Positions 12,421 to 22,069 of a stretch of 64,000 nt of DNA are shown here, one piece after another (position 1 is the stretch's first letter; each line of letters opens with the position of its first letter). A model generated the notes under the pieces. The model was not told the DNA's origin and ran no database searches. It was given only the letters and a program-made list of their open reading frames with translations. The DNA is taken from the NCBI RefSeq assembly GCF_024713975.1, contig NC_091099.1, positions 1,694,001 through 1,758,000 on the forward strand, given 5' to 3'. The position numbers and the translations under genes are program-made. This DNA is from Paralichthys olivaceus. Taxonomy: Eukaryota; Chordata; Actinopteri; Pleuronectiformes; Paralichthyidae.

Positions 12421-12885
12421 ATGAGACAGAAAAAAAAAGAAATAAAGAGTAAGATGAGCTAAGATCAAACTGCTAGTCTCACTCTATGAGGAAATGTAAA
12501 AAGGTGATAGAAAAACATTGAATAATATAGTTTAAGTACAAAATATACAAATATAAACACAAAAACAAGGAACTAAAAAAAATCAAACACTTAATGATTT
12601 AATTTAAATATTCAGTGAGTGAGAAGAATTCAATTTAATTCAATTTAAAGTACAGACTTAGTTTATGGAAATGTTGGAATGTTGTGTTGTATCTGCTCTT
12701 CATGAAAATACTGATATTTACTGTTATCCGTAGTTTGACATTTCATTTCACAGTTTATTTATTTTATCTTGAAGTCCACGTGACTGGTTTCCGGTCTCAG
12801 CTCAGGGTCTTGACGGAGGTGGAGGAGGGAAACTATGACGTAGCGCCTCTTTCCCACCAGACGGTGGCGCTGCAGTTTAAAGACG

Positions 12886-12926
12886 CTACAGGTGAATTAT
12901 GGGAAACTACAGGTGGATTATGGGAA
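12886..12926 (+). promoter_or_regulatory. Tandem 20-mer in the ldhd/fam169b spacer
   Basis: Two copies of CTACAGGTGRATTATGGGAA at 12886-12905 and 12907-12926, 21 bases apart start to start and differing at one position. The spacing is two helical turns, so a paired protein-binding site is possible, but no factor is assigned. Confidence 0.4.
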
Positions 12927-13652
12927 GTCACAGCAATTTACGCCGACGTATAAAGTACGTGAATTACGTAGCGTATCTAATCAGGAATCGCACTTTGTTT
13001 TGTTTTCGCGTGTTTTGTTTACACGCATGTTCCCGTTAGCATTGTTAGCTTAGCAGGTCAAAGGTCATGGGACAGCGGCCGAATCTTCACTTTCAGGTCT
13101 GACGTCATTGAGACGCGTGTTTTCTGGGACTGTGCGTCACCAGGACAACCAGATCCACGTGAAACACGAGCCGATGAGTCCACGAGGAAGTGACACGTCA
13201 CGCGGAGGTCGTAGATTATTCTGATGATCTTCATTCCGAGATTCACAAGTAAGGAAACGTTAGATTGTCCGATTTTTACACGTGGTTTGGTTTGTCAGAG
13301 AGTCAACGTCCCAAAGTCTTATCATTGTTTAACTGCTGACAACAACACAGTGAGATTACTTCACCTGAAATTTAACACATATTAAAAACACACTATTATC
13401 ATTATTATTGTTGTTGTTGTTGTCGTTATACATATTTAGAACTTTATTATATTATTATATAAACATAAGAAACATGTCTGGCCTCCCTGTCACACTGAGT
13501 CCTGCTCATTCTCTTATATATTGATTTTTATGACTTCGCTGTCAATGCACTTTGTATATCTCTGTTTTTGAAAAGTGCTACATCAATATATGAATAAAGT
13601 TTATTATATATATATATTGTTTAAATTCCAGCTGTGCTCCCTGTGAGAAGCC

Positions 13653-16600
13653 ATGTTTCCTGTCGACTTTCCAGATGTGACCGACACTGACCTGACATCA
13701 GCCTCTGAACGGTTTCTCTCTTCTCTGGAGTCCAGACCTCCTGATAACGAGTGGTTTGGGTTGTCACAGACGTCCAAAGTAATCTTTATTATTCATTTCA
13801 TCAACAACACAATCCAGAAAACTCCCCTCTTTGATCGTCTCTTTATTTACTCTTGTCAAATGAAATGTGTTTTATTTTGAAATCTAACGCTCTTGGCAAA
13901 GCGTTGAATTGAATGAATCTGGTTTTTCTTCTTCTCTGCTCAGGTGGAGATCTCGTCAAACAACGTGAGGCTGCTGCGGCTGTTTGAGGAGGACGGACCC
14001 GACTGTGCGGTGCTGGCTCTTCATCCTCCTGATGATCCAACGCAAGGTTTAAGACTGAAACACACAAACAACACACACAGCAGTACACTCACTTTATTAG
14101 GAACACGTACACCTGCTCATCTAGTCATGTGGCTCATTTCTTAGTTCTCTATTGAGAACTTGCTTTGTGAATAAATGTTCATGCTACATATGAATATAAT
14201 GTAAACACGAGGTAATATAATAAATATCAGTGTAAACAGGATCGTGAAGAAGACATTGTTGTTATTATGTTGAAATGTATTAATATAATAATCATATAAT
14301 GTGTAATGTTAACATGTTAGTGTCTTTTTCAGACTGTTGTATTTAACTGGTAATATCAGAATATTGTATGTACACGTGTGTGATATGTATGTATTCATGA
14401 GGAGACTAATGTTTCCTCCATGATCTTCCAGTGGTGGCATTATACCTGCGTGAGAAGTGGTGGCGTGTGGATGACATCTTACGGACGTCCGGCAAATCCA
14501 GATGTGGTTTGGTGTCGGTAAGTTTGTTTGTCAGCATCAGGAGACAGCAAGAAGAAATCAAAATAAACAGAAGAACACTAAAACACTAATTCATTGCAGT
14601 ATAATTCATGGATGTTGAGGAAAATGAATATTGAGTGTATTTAAAGAACTGTTGGGCCAGAGAAAGGTTTGTTCACTCGTTGTTTTCATTTCCTCCAGAG
14701 TCGTGTAAATCTTGACCTGTACAGTTTGTGGTCCTCTCTCCTGTTGAGCCTCCTAAGTCGACGTGTTGTTCTCAGGTGGAGTCGCTCATGGAGAGGCTAA
14801 TCGTGTTCCTGCTGAGTCAGGTAGTGGAGAGGTCTTCACAGGAGGGGGCGCTGTTCTCCTTGCACCCCTGCACAGAGAGTTGCAAACTGCTGTGGACGGA
14901 CAGCCAGGCCGTCGGCTTCTACTCCGTCAAACACAAAGGTACGATGGACAAATGTGGTTTTTGTTTCATTTAAATGTAAGTGATTTAGTTTTAACTTGAG
15001 TTTTTCTCCTTTAAAATCACAATAAATTCTGCACCTGTCGATCCGCCTCCACGTTACTGTATGACTCACTGGGCTCCATGTTTTTCTTGGCACACGAGGT
15101 CACAGCCGCACACAAACAATGTCCGTAAACACGTCTCCAGGTGATTTACATCTGCAGCAGAGGGAACATGAAGCTGCAAGAAGAGGAAGGAGTTGTGTAA
15201 CGCAGAATTAAACCCAGATGTGTGTGATCACCGGGGGAAATGTTTACCCCCTCACGATGAGATTCTCTTTGTTTGCTTCTGAACACGTTATCCTATGAAC
15301 ACCTCAATGTCCTTTTAAATCCTTTTAAATTTGACACAAATGTTCAGTTAGACTCAAAGATGAAGTGAATAGATTGTGGTGGTTAAAGGTCAAGGTCATG
15401 GTGATCTCACATGTGTCTGGAATTAAACATATCTAGACGGAACCTGCATTAATTGGCAGAAGCACAGAACTGTGGATTGTTATTCTAGTATTATACGGTT
15501 CTATGGAGCGCCCTCTAGTGGATAAGCAACTTAGCAGGTCTGTGAAAAGCTCACAAGGCGTCTGGTTTTCTAGATGTATGTTTTCTGTAATGTGCTCGAC
15601 CATGTAAGTGAGGGTCAGTCCAACAGCCTGAAGCAGGATTCACTGCAGGACTGTTGCATGAGATGATGTTTGTTACAACCAGCTGTGTGTAATAATCTGC
15701 CTGCTGCTTTCAATAAAAGGACTTGTGTTATATTAGTAAACGTGTGGCAGTGACTCCGCCCCTGCTGGTGTTTCAGGCAGCCTGTGCGACGGCCGGAGCG
15801 CTCGCTGTTACCTGCTGCCTGTCCTGGACACCGTGCTGGTGAGGAGGAGCCGGAGGAGGAGAGGCTTCGCTCTTCAGATGCTCCAGGATTTCTGCTCCTC
15901 ATTCGCCACAGAAGAGTTTCTGGGCGTCAGCTCTCCGTTATCACCCAGCATGGCGGCAGGTCAGCTTCGGTTTGTTTCCTGTCTGTCAGCAGGATTCCTC
16001 AGAATGTTCTGTACAGATTTCCACGAAACCTGCTGGAAGGATGGAACACGAGCCAAGAGAGAACTCATTAAATCTGAGGTGGATCCCAGAGTTTCATGAT
16101 CATGATGAATACAATCAGACGTGTTTTATGGGACTGATATTTATGAGTGTGTGAACTTTGGTGCAGATCCAATAAAATCTGGATCTTGTGAATTTACATG
16201 TGGTTTCAAAAAGTGGAGTGTTGAGCCGCGGCGCAGGTGTGAGCAGCACTGAGGTCCCTTTAGTTTCTTTATGTAGTTTATTATCAAGAGAATCATTTTA
16301 TTTGACATATTTGTAAGAAATATACATATGAGCAGCTTTGGCAGAAGACATTGTATGTATGTGTATGTGTCTCTTCCCTTCTCCAGAAGACTCAAGCATG
16401 TTTGTTCTCTTCATACAAAATACATTTCTGGTTGAGACGATGAAATGAACGTTGCTCTGATTAGACGTCTCGGTCTGGATTCAAGTTAACCGTCGCTAGA
16501 GGACCAGAAAACGTGTCCTCCTCTATTCCCACGAGATCTCAGGTGGTCCTGACTGTCAGAAAGCTGAGGCGAGCAGTGTTGTGTTATGTGAATCCAGTGC

Positions 16601-16793
16601 AAATGTGTGTTCCTCTTCTGAACTGTTTGTGTGTCTTGTGTTGTGCTCAGTGTGCAGGAAGTTCCTGCAGCAGCACGAGGAACACCGGGAGCGTCTGTAC
16701 GAGGTGGAGGCTCCAGGCGGCTGGGCTCAACGACGAAACATCTGGCTCAACATCCAGCTCGGACGCTACTCCCTCAGTGCAGATGATATTTAA
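13653..16793 (+). CDS. fam169b: FAM169B-like protein with GNAT-like motif
   Basis: Six coding exons (13653-13778, 13944-14046, 14432-14517, 14776-14938, 15777-15959, 16651-16793) join in phase to 267 aa. Family landmarks shared with FAM169A/B are the MFPVD start, VALYLREKWWRVDDI (near 77-91), VGFYSVKHKG, YLLPVLDTVLVRR (171-183) and WAQRRNIW near the end. The length and the absence of a long basic tail fit FAM169B rather than the longer nuclear FAM169A. The function is not established. The stretch LDTVLVRRSRRRRGFALQML (176-195) has the layout of GNAT motif A: a beta strand, then R/Q-x-x-G-x-G/A as RRRGFA (186-191), then a helix. The ATG has G at -3. Intron 5 (15960-16650) holds a dispersed repeat. 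The arpin ATG is only 585 bases past the stop. Confidence 0.85.
15275..15425 (+). mobile_element. Dispersed repeat copy (GGTCAAGGTCA type)
   Basis: In fam169b intron 4. The string from TTGACACAAATGTTCAGTTA to AAAGGTCAAGGTCATGGTGA matches, from memory, a widespread teleost repeat in which a 'TTTGGCACAAACGTCCACTT' block precedes 'GGTCAAAGGTCAAGGTCAC'. A second, shorter copy is at 19285-19390. The class is not assigned. Confidence 0.5.
15970..16175 (+). mobile_element. Dispersed repeat copy (TTTGGTGCAGATCC type)
   Basis: In fam169b intron 5, directly after the exon 5 donor. Ordered blocks (CAGGATTCCTCAG, TTCCACGAAACCTGCTGGAAG, AGAGAACTCATTAA, then TATTTATGAGTGTGTG and TTTGGTGCAGATCC) match, from memory, a common percomorph repeat. 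Other copies: 20868-20975, 31608-31880, 36195-36310 (reverse) and weaker ones near 49060-49480. Confidence 0.55.
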
Positions 16794-17377
16794 CTCTGTT
16801 GTGCTGCCATGTCTTTAAGAATTTCATCATCATGCTACATAAGTGAAAACACTTCCTGAGGATTCCAGAGTGTTCTGTGCTTATCTACATTTAATTCTAT
16901 TTCTATTTTCTACAAATGAAACTTTATTATGGGCACATGTAGTTTAATGTCATAGTGTTGATCCAGTGGTGGGATCGGTGCTCAGACTCTTACAGGTCCA
17001 GTGTGTAAGACTCCGGTGAAAGAGAATCTAGAATAATCCTGCTGATGTTTTTACTTTGTGAACCAAAAGTAGTTTTACATGTGTTTTATACTAAATCATC
17101 ATAAAGTTGACTTCACCTGATGATTCTTATTCATTTCTTTAGTTAGTTAACACTTTGTTAAACAACAACGTTCATTTATTAACACGAATTGAAATTCTTA
17201 CTTACTTCACTTTAGTTTCAGAGTGAAATTAGTTAATACCCGCTCAGTTACGGTCACGCGGCGGGACGAGCCGCTTCCACAAACGAACGCGCCTCTCTGT
17301 GGAAACAGGAAGTCAGAAAACAGGAAGTTAGGAAACAGGAATAATCGGAGGATAAGTGACAGTAAAGTTTTTTAAAC
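16794..17377. promoter_or_regulatory. fam169b-arpin spacer, arpin promoter region
   Basis: The spacer between tandem genes holds the fam169b 3' UTR and the arpin promoter. The last 140 bases (17240-17377) are CpG-richer and contain two AAACAGGAAGT (ETS-like GGAAG) sites at about 17304-17325, a plausible TATA-less promoter. A short piece near 16995-17040 (GGTCCAGTGTGTAAGA) resembles the left end of the inverted-repeat element at 18006. Confidence 0.45.
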
Positions 17378-17510
17378 ATGAGCCGAATTTATCACGACAC
17401 GTGTTTACAGAACAAACCGGTTCACAACGAGGTGTTCACCGGTGTTTGGTCTCCGTCCGCGTATGAAAGGTGGGAAACTTAGACGATTACTGAACGTAAC
17501 CTGGTGTCAG

Positions 17511-17569
<59 letters not shown>

Positions 17570-20427
17570 TGATTACTGCTTTTATATTTGGCTTGAAATG
17601 ATTCACCAAACTGTAAATAGTGTGTTGATGTTCCTACTTCCTGTTTGTTTAAAGGGCCAGTGTGTTGGATTTAGTGGCATCTAGTGGTGAGGTGGAAGAT
17701 TGCATTAAACTTAATATTTCCTTTACGGTGTATTAGATAAAAAGAAGGTTTGAGTTCGTCTGTGTTGATCCATGACTGTAAAAAGATGGACGACTCCACC
17801 TCCTCCCGTTTTACAAATATGAAGCCAAAATATCCGGGATGCGGGAGCTGCCATTTTGAATTGGGGATTTAATTTGGACCCAGAGTTTGTGCAATAGTGA
17901 TCTTGGAATGGAGCCACGGTTTCGATACACCCACCCAACAAACCGTGAATACGTTGTGAAGTTTCACCGCAGTGTTTATAACATTGTGTAACGAATTAAC
18001 TGAACTTAAAGGTTCAGCGTGTGAGATTTAAGTGAAAGGATCTATTGGCAGAGCAGGTCCTCTCTACGGAGGCCGCCATGTTTTTTTACAGTAGCCCAGA
18101 CTGGACAAACTTAACACCTGTAGAGGTTTTATGACGACTGAAGGTCTCCACAGGTTCTCTCAGGGGTATCCAGCTGCAACATGCAACTCCTCCTCTAGAT
18201 GTCACTAAATGCTACTCACCGAACCTTTAACAGACCTTTTGGTCCGTGTCCCATCCGCTAACATGAAGGAGACGGGCTCTTGAACCATGTCTGTCTCAGC
18301 TTCACTTTTCAGGAGCTGTTATGTCATCCGTCTTTACTCACAGTCATTGATCCTGATGCAGTTTGGTTTGTGAATTTCCACGAAGAAGAAGTTGTCGCAC
18401 ATACAAAAGCTTTCGTGAAGGATAAAAACCGGCAAAGAATCATTTTGAGATATCACGTTGTTCTTCCTGCACACAGCGGCCCGGGGGTTCTTCTTGAGGG
18501 AAAGCTGCTGGATGTTTCCAGACACGCAATCAGTGATGTCAGAAATCAAAAGGTAAATTTTCAAACCACAGACAGGGTCTTTGATCAACACTTAAAAAAT
18601 GAAATCTTGAAATCACACGACTTGATCCTTCAACGTGAATGTGTCTCAGACTCCAGGAGAGAGTAGAGACGGAAACACGATGAATGCTGTTTTAATTTCA
18701 TCGTCTCATCGTGCTCTCTCCTGTCGTGCTTTGTTGGCGCCTGACTGGAAAATTAGCGCCACCTACTGCTTATCCAGACAAACCAACCCCTGAAGGTTTA
18801 CGAGAAGTGGTTAAAGATTCTGACACACTCGGCTGGAAATCAGACGAGTGTTTGCATTTAAGACAAAACATAAACACCACACGGGACAGAAAATTACAGT
18901 CCGTCTTCGCTGTTGTCTGACAGGTCCGGTTCTACGTGCTGTATATAAAACCCGGCCGCATCCACCAGAGGAAGTTCGATGCCAGGGGGAATGAAATCGA
19001 GCCGAACTTCAGTGACACCAAAAAGGTCAACACCGGCTTCCTCATGTCCTCCTACAGTGAGTCCACGTCTAGACAACAGTAAACATTTGAGTAAATGTTT
19101 TCTCTGCTCCCCAGACTTAATTCAGTTTGGACTCTGTCTGTGTTTTGTCCTCTGGGTTGTTGTAGTTTAAGATTTCCAGTTGTTCGTCATCAGCGTCAGC
19201 AGCTACTCAAACCATCATATTCAGGATCTGTTGTTTTGTCTCCAGGCCGGGGACAGTGGTCAGAGGCATCATGTTTTCTGATTGTCCTTCTGTCTCATTC
19301 TTGTCAACGCAATGTCTCAAGAACTAACTCCTGCAGGAGTTTTTCTTCAAATGTGGCACAAACGTTCCGCTTGACTCGAGGGTGAACTCAGTTATTTGTG
19401 GTATCTGATCTGTAGTGAATCTCTTTAGTTCTTTTAATGGAGTCGTGTGTTTGCGGCTGATGGTTATTTGGATGCTCATCGTGTGTCCACGCAGAGGTGG
19501 AAGCTAAAGGCGAGTCGGACATTCTGTCCCACGAGCAGCTGTCGACGATGGTCAACAAAGATGAGCTGATGAAAATATCCGACAAGCATCGACCCAGCGG
19601 CACCTGGGCCTTCTGGTACCCGGAGACGGAGATGGACAAAACCGAGCTGGAAACAGGAAAGGACGTCCGACTGAAGACCAGAGGAAACAGTCCTTTCATA
19701 TGTGAGTCTGTGTGACCGTGATTTACTTCTTCATGATTCCACACAGATGGTCGATGATTCACGTTTGTGTCTCCAGTCTCTTTAGCCAAAGTGGATGGAG
19801 GCACAGTGACCAAGTGTAACTTTGCCGGAGATGGAAATGCCGGAGCTTCGTGGACGGACAAGATTATGTCCAATAAATCAGAGACAGGCAGCACAAACAC
19901 GTCTGGAGCCGGAGAGGGAGCGGAGGAGGATGAGTGGGTGAGACCACAACCATAAACTCACATTTCCAAATATATAAATATATATTATACATGTTTGTGT
20001 GTTTAGATCTTTGTAATTACTTTGTGAATTAAGTAGACAAGTGGCTTCACGTCTTCTGCTTGTGTGTCTGCTCGTCTCTGTCGCTCTTCACACACAAACT
20101 GACAAGCGCTTTAATTTAGTGAAGTAATTCTGGGACTCTGATTTTCCTCCATTTCTGTCGTGCTTGACGAATGTCTTCAATTTAATTCATTATGTCCCAA
20201 AAGTCCTACATTTAACCAAACCAGCGGGAAAAACTCCAAACCAACAACAATCACAGAGACGAAGTTACTGCGATCACATTTCACCCGTCCCGATGTTTGA
20301 CGTGATCATTAACCAAAGCTCGTCTGCACTCACTTCTGTGCTTCAGAATGTAAATGTCCGTGATGCCTCAGATAAACAGAGAAAGGCTCAATTCTCCGTC
20401 TTTGTTTCTCTCTCACAGGACGAGTGA
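17378..20427 (+). CDS. arpin: Arpin, Arp2/3 complex inhibitor
   Basis: Arpin inhibits the Arp2/3 complex at the leading edge downstream of Rac and so slows and steers migrating cells. Six coding exons (17378-17469, 18477-18552, 18924-19056, 19495-19701, 19777-19937, 20419-20427) join in phase to 225 aa (human 226). Conserved blocks are MSRIYHD at the start, GVLLEGKLLDVSRH, FYVLYIKPGRIHQRKFDARG, FLMSSYKVEAKG, VRLKTRG, AKVDGGTVTKCNF and GASWTDKIM. The protein ends EEDEWDE, the Trp-containing acidic tail that binds Arp2/3. That tail is split: exon 5 ends with W223 and the last exon encodes only D, E and stop. Intron 1 holds a (TG)n tract and repeats. An AATAAA at 20716-20721 could end the transcript. 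The gene converges on anpep. Confidence 0.96.
17513..17567. repeat. (TG)n microsatellite in arpin intron 1
   Basis: An uninterrupted TG run of about 55 bases that begins only 43 bases after the exon 1 donor at 17470. It is the longest pure dinucleotide tract in the window. Confidence 0.97.
17650..17712 (+). mobile_element. Truncated copy of the inverted-repeat element
   Basis: AAAGGGCCAGTGTGTTGGAT followed by TTAGTGGCATCTAGTGGTGA matches the left end of the common teleost element seen more completely at 18006-18230. No right end is evident. Confidence 0.5.
17755..17945 (+). mobile_element. Dispersed repeat copy (GAAGCCAAAATATCC type)
   Basis: In arpin intron 1. It contains a 'gactgtaaaaagatggacga' start, then GAAGCCAAAATATCCGGGAT and CTGCCATTTTGAATTGGGG blocks. 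This is one of several diverged copies of a repeat family in this window; others are near 8504-8572, 31495-31585, 31965-32060 and 57808-57865. Confidence 0.5.
18006..18230. mobile_element. MITE-like element with terminal inverted repeats and TTAA ends
   Basis: A 225-base element in arpin intron 1. The left end reads TTAAAGGTTCAGCGTGTGAG and the right end, reverse-complemented, reads TTAAAGGTTCGGTGAGTAGC; similarity continues into GATTTAAGTGA versus ATTTAGTGA, giving inverted repeats of about 28 bases. Each end carries TTAA, the target duplicated by piggyBac-type transposases. The inside has no open frame. It contains CCGCCATGTTTTTTTACAGT and CCCAGACTGGACAAAC, strings I recall from abundant percomorph repeats. 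Confidence 0.65.
19285..19390 (+). mobile_element. Dispersed repeat fragment (GGCACAAACGTTCCGCTTG type)
   Basis: In arpin intron 3. Blocks AATGTCTCAAGAACTAACTC, TTTTTCTTCAAATGTGGCAC and GCTTGACTCGAGGGTGAACT are in the same order as in the copy at 15275-15425, which supports one repeat family. Confidence 0.5.
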
Positions 20428-22069
20428 GTAAACTATCAGCCCCGCTCCAGCCTCCAGGTGGAACTGCTTCAACTTGGCTCCGCTCCTGTTTATCTGTCTT
20501 CGGATTGGACTCCCACATTCCACTGGGGTGTCGGAGCTCTTGCATCAGGGGCCGTGGGGCCTGACATGTTGCAGTGCAGGACTCGACTCTTTCAGCTGAA
20601 GAGAATCCAGCTGTTGGGTGTTATGCAGAAACAGAACCTTGTTTTTTTTACTTTGGATTTAATCCACTTTTATACGACTGTAAATACTCTTGTCGTTATA
20701 GACACTAAAACAATGAATAAAACAGCAACCCCATGCCCTGCTATTAAATATTATATTAAAAATATCTTTTGCATCATACTTCATACTTCAAGTTACGTCA
20801 AGAGAGACACGAACTGTATTTTAGATGTCTTGTGTTTTTGGACACAGACGAGTTGTCACAGAGTGGAAGGATGTTTTATGTTCCAGGGAAGAACTCATTC
20901 AGGTTTCATGCAGATCTGCAGCAGGAGGCAGATCCAGGAATCCTTTCACATCACCAACATTTTAGAAATCGATCGTTTCGCAACATTTTTCTTGATCTCT
21001 CAGAAAATGACTTCATGATCTCAGTGTTAAAAATGTGTGCAGAGTGATGATGGGCTGAGCTCTCCTGAGAACACTTCTCGTTTTTGAAAGCAGCTGCAAA
21101 GTTTGGCTTCAAATTGTTTCACTGAAACAAACTGAAATAAGTGATCGTCAAGGTTGAAAGGAAAAAGGTTTGTATTGAGTGGCCATCATCATCATCATCA
21201 TCATCATCATCTTCATCATCTTCATCTTGTTATAACATTCCAAAACTCATGTTAGGCACAAAATTGATATTTTATTATTTAAAATAACAATTTCAGAAAA
21301 ATACAACAATAATTAGTTTTCTTGATTATAAAATATATATATAACACAAATATTGACACACTAATAAACAGGTTTCTGTCTTTCGCTCCAGAAATTAGAA
21401 GCATCAAATCTTTACCGTTGCATCAGATTTATCACAAAATGAATCGAACAAATGAGTTTGGATAAAATTTCTTCTGTAAAATATTTCAGATAACAGATAA
21501 AAGCAACAAGATAAAGTGATGTGATCTGTTTTTTTTTTCAAACTAAAATCACAAATAACTGTTTCCATTGCAACATACAATATAAATAATGCATACGCTT
21601 ATTCTGTACATAAACTCAAGTGCCACCTCCTCCACCTCCTCGGGTGTCGGATTTATTCGAATGATTATTTTCTGATCTGAGTAAAAGGGCCACGTTTGCA
21701 AAACAAAATCGGAGATTTCGAGAAATAAAAGTCGAAATATTACAAAACTAATTGAGGAGAACTTCGTCAAATCTTTAAAGAAAATAAGCAGTGAATGAAG
21801 AGCTGAAACAATAATACTTTTACTCGTATAATTACAACTTTGTCTCTGGATATTATGACTTTATTCTCATAACATCACAACTTTATTCTTTTAAAATGAG
21901 GCTATGATTTTTTACTCATAATGTTATCCCTGATACTCTGTCGTACAGATCCATTTTCCAGACCAGAATCACGCTAAGTTCTTGTTTGTGGATGTGAACC
22001 GTCTGGAATCAGTTTTCAGCTTCAGTTGAAAACATCCAAACCAGTGAAAAGTGACGTGTCAGTCTTCAG
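20428..22069. other. Convergent arpin/anpep intergenic region
   Basis: The 3' ends of arpin (plus) and anpep (minus) face each other. It holds the arpin 3' UTR, a dispersed-repeat copy at 20868-20975, an imperfect (ATC)n run at 21184-21226, and AT-rich sequence with TTTATT (AATAAA on minus) at 21652-21657 as a possible anpep polyadenylation signal. The open frame at 20458-21018 matches no protein I know. Confidence 0.5.
21184..21226. repeat. (ATC)n microsatellite
   Basis: About 14 ATC units, interrupted by CTTC, in the arpin/anpep spacer. Confidence 0.92.

Larger units (their letters stand above)
12067..13652. promoter_or_regulatory. Head-to-head intergenic region of ldhd and fam169b
   Basis: The start codons of ldhd and fam169b face away from each other across this 1.6-kb spacer, so both promoters must lie here or in unseen 5' exons. 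It contains an A-rich AATAC-type stretch (12140-12320), a dispersed-repeat copy (12325-12420), a CACGTG E-box (12778-12783) and a duplicated 20-mer (12886-12926). The stretch 13000-13255 is relatively CpG-rich and ends in a donor-like CACAAGTAAGG, so it could be a non-coding first exon of fam169b. An acceptor-like TTCCAG just before 13631 would fit that. Confidence 0.5.

Noticed and set aside
20458-21018. 186-codon plus-strand open stretch after arpin
   Set aside because: Lies in the arpin 3' UTR and flank, includes a dispersed repeat, and shows no recognisable protein.
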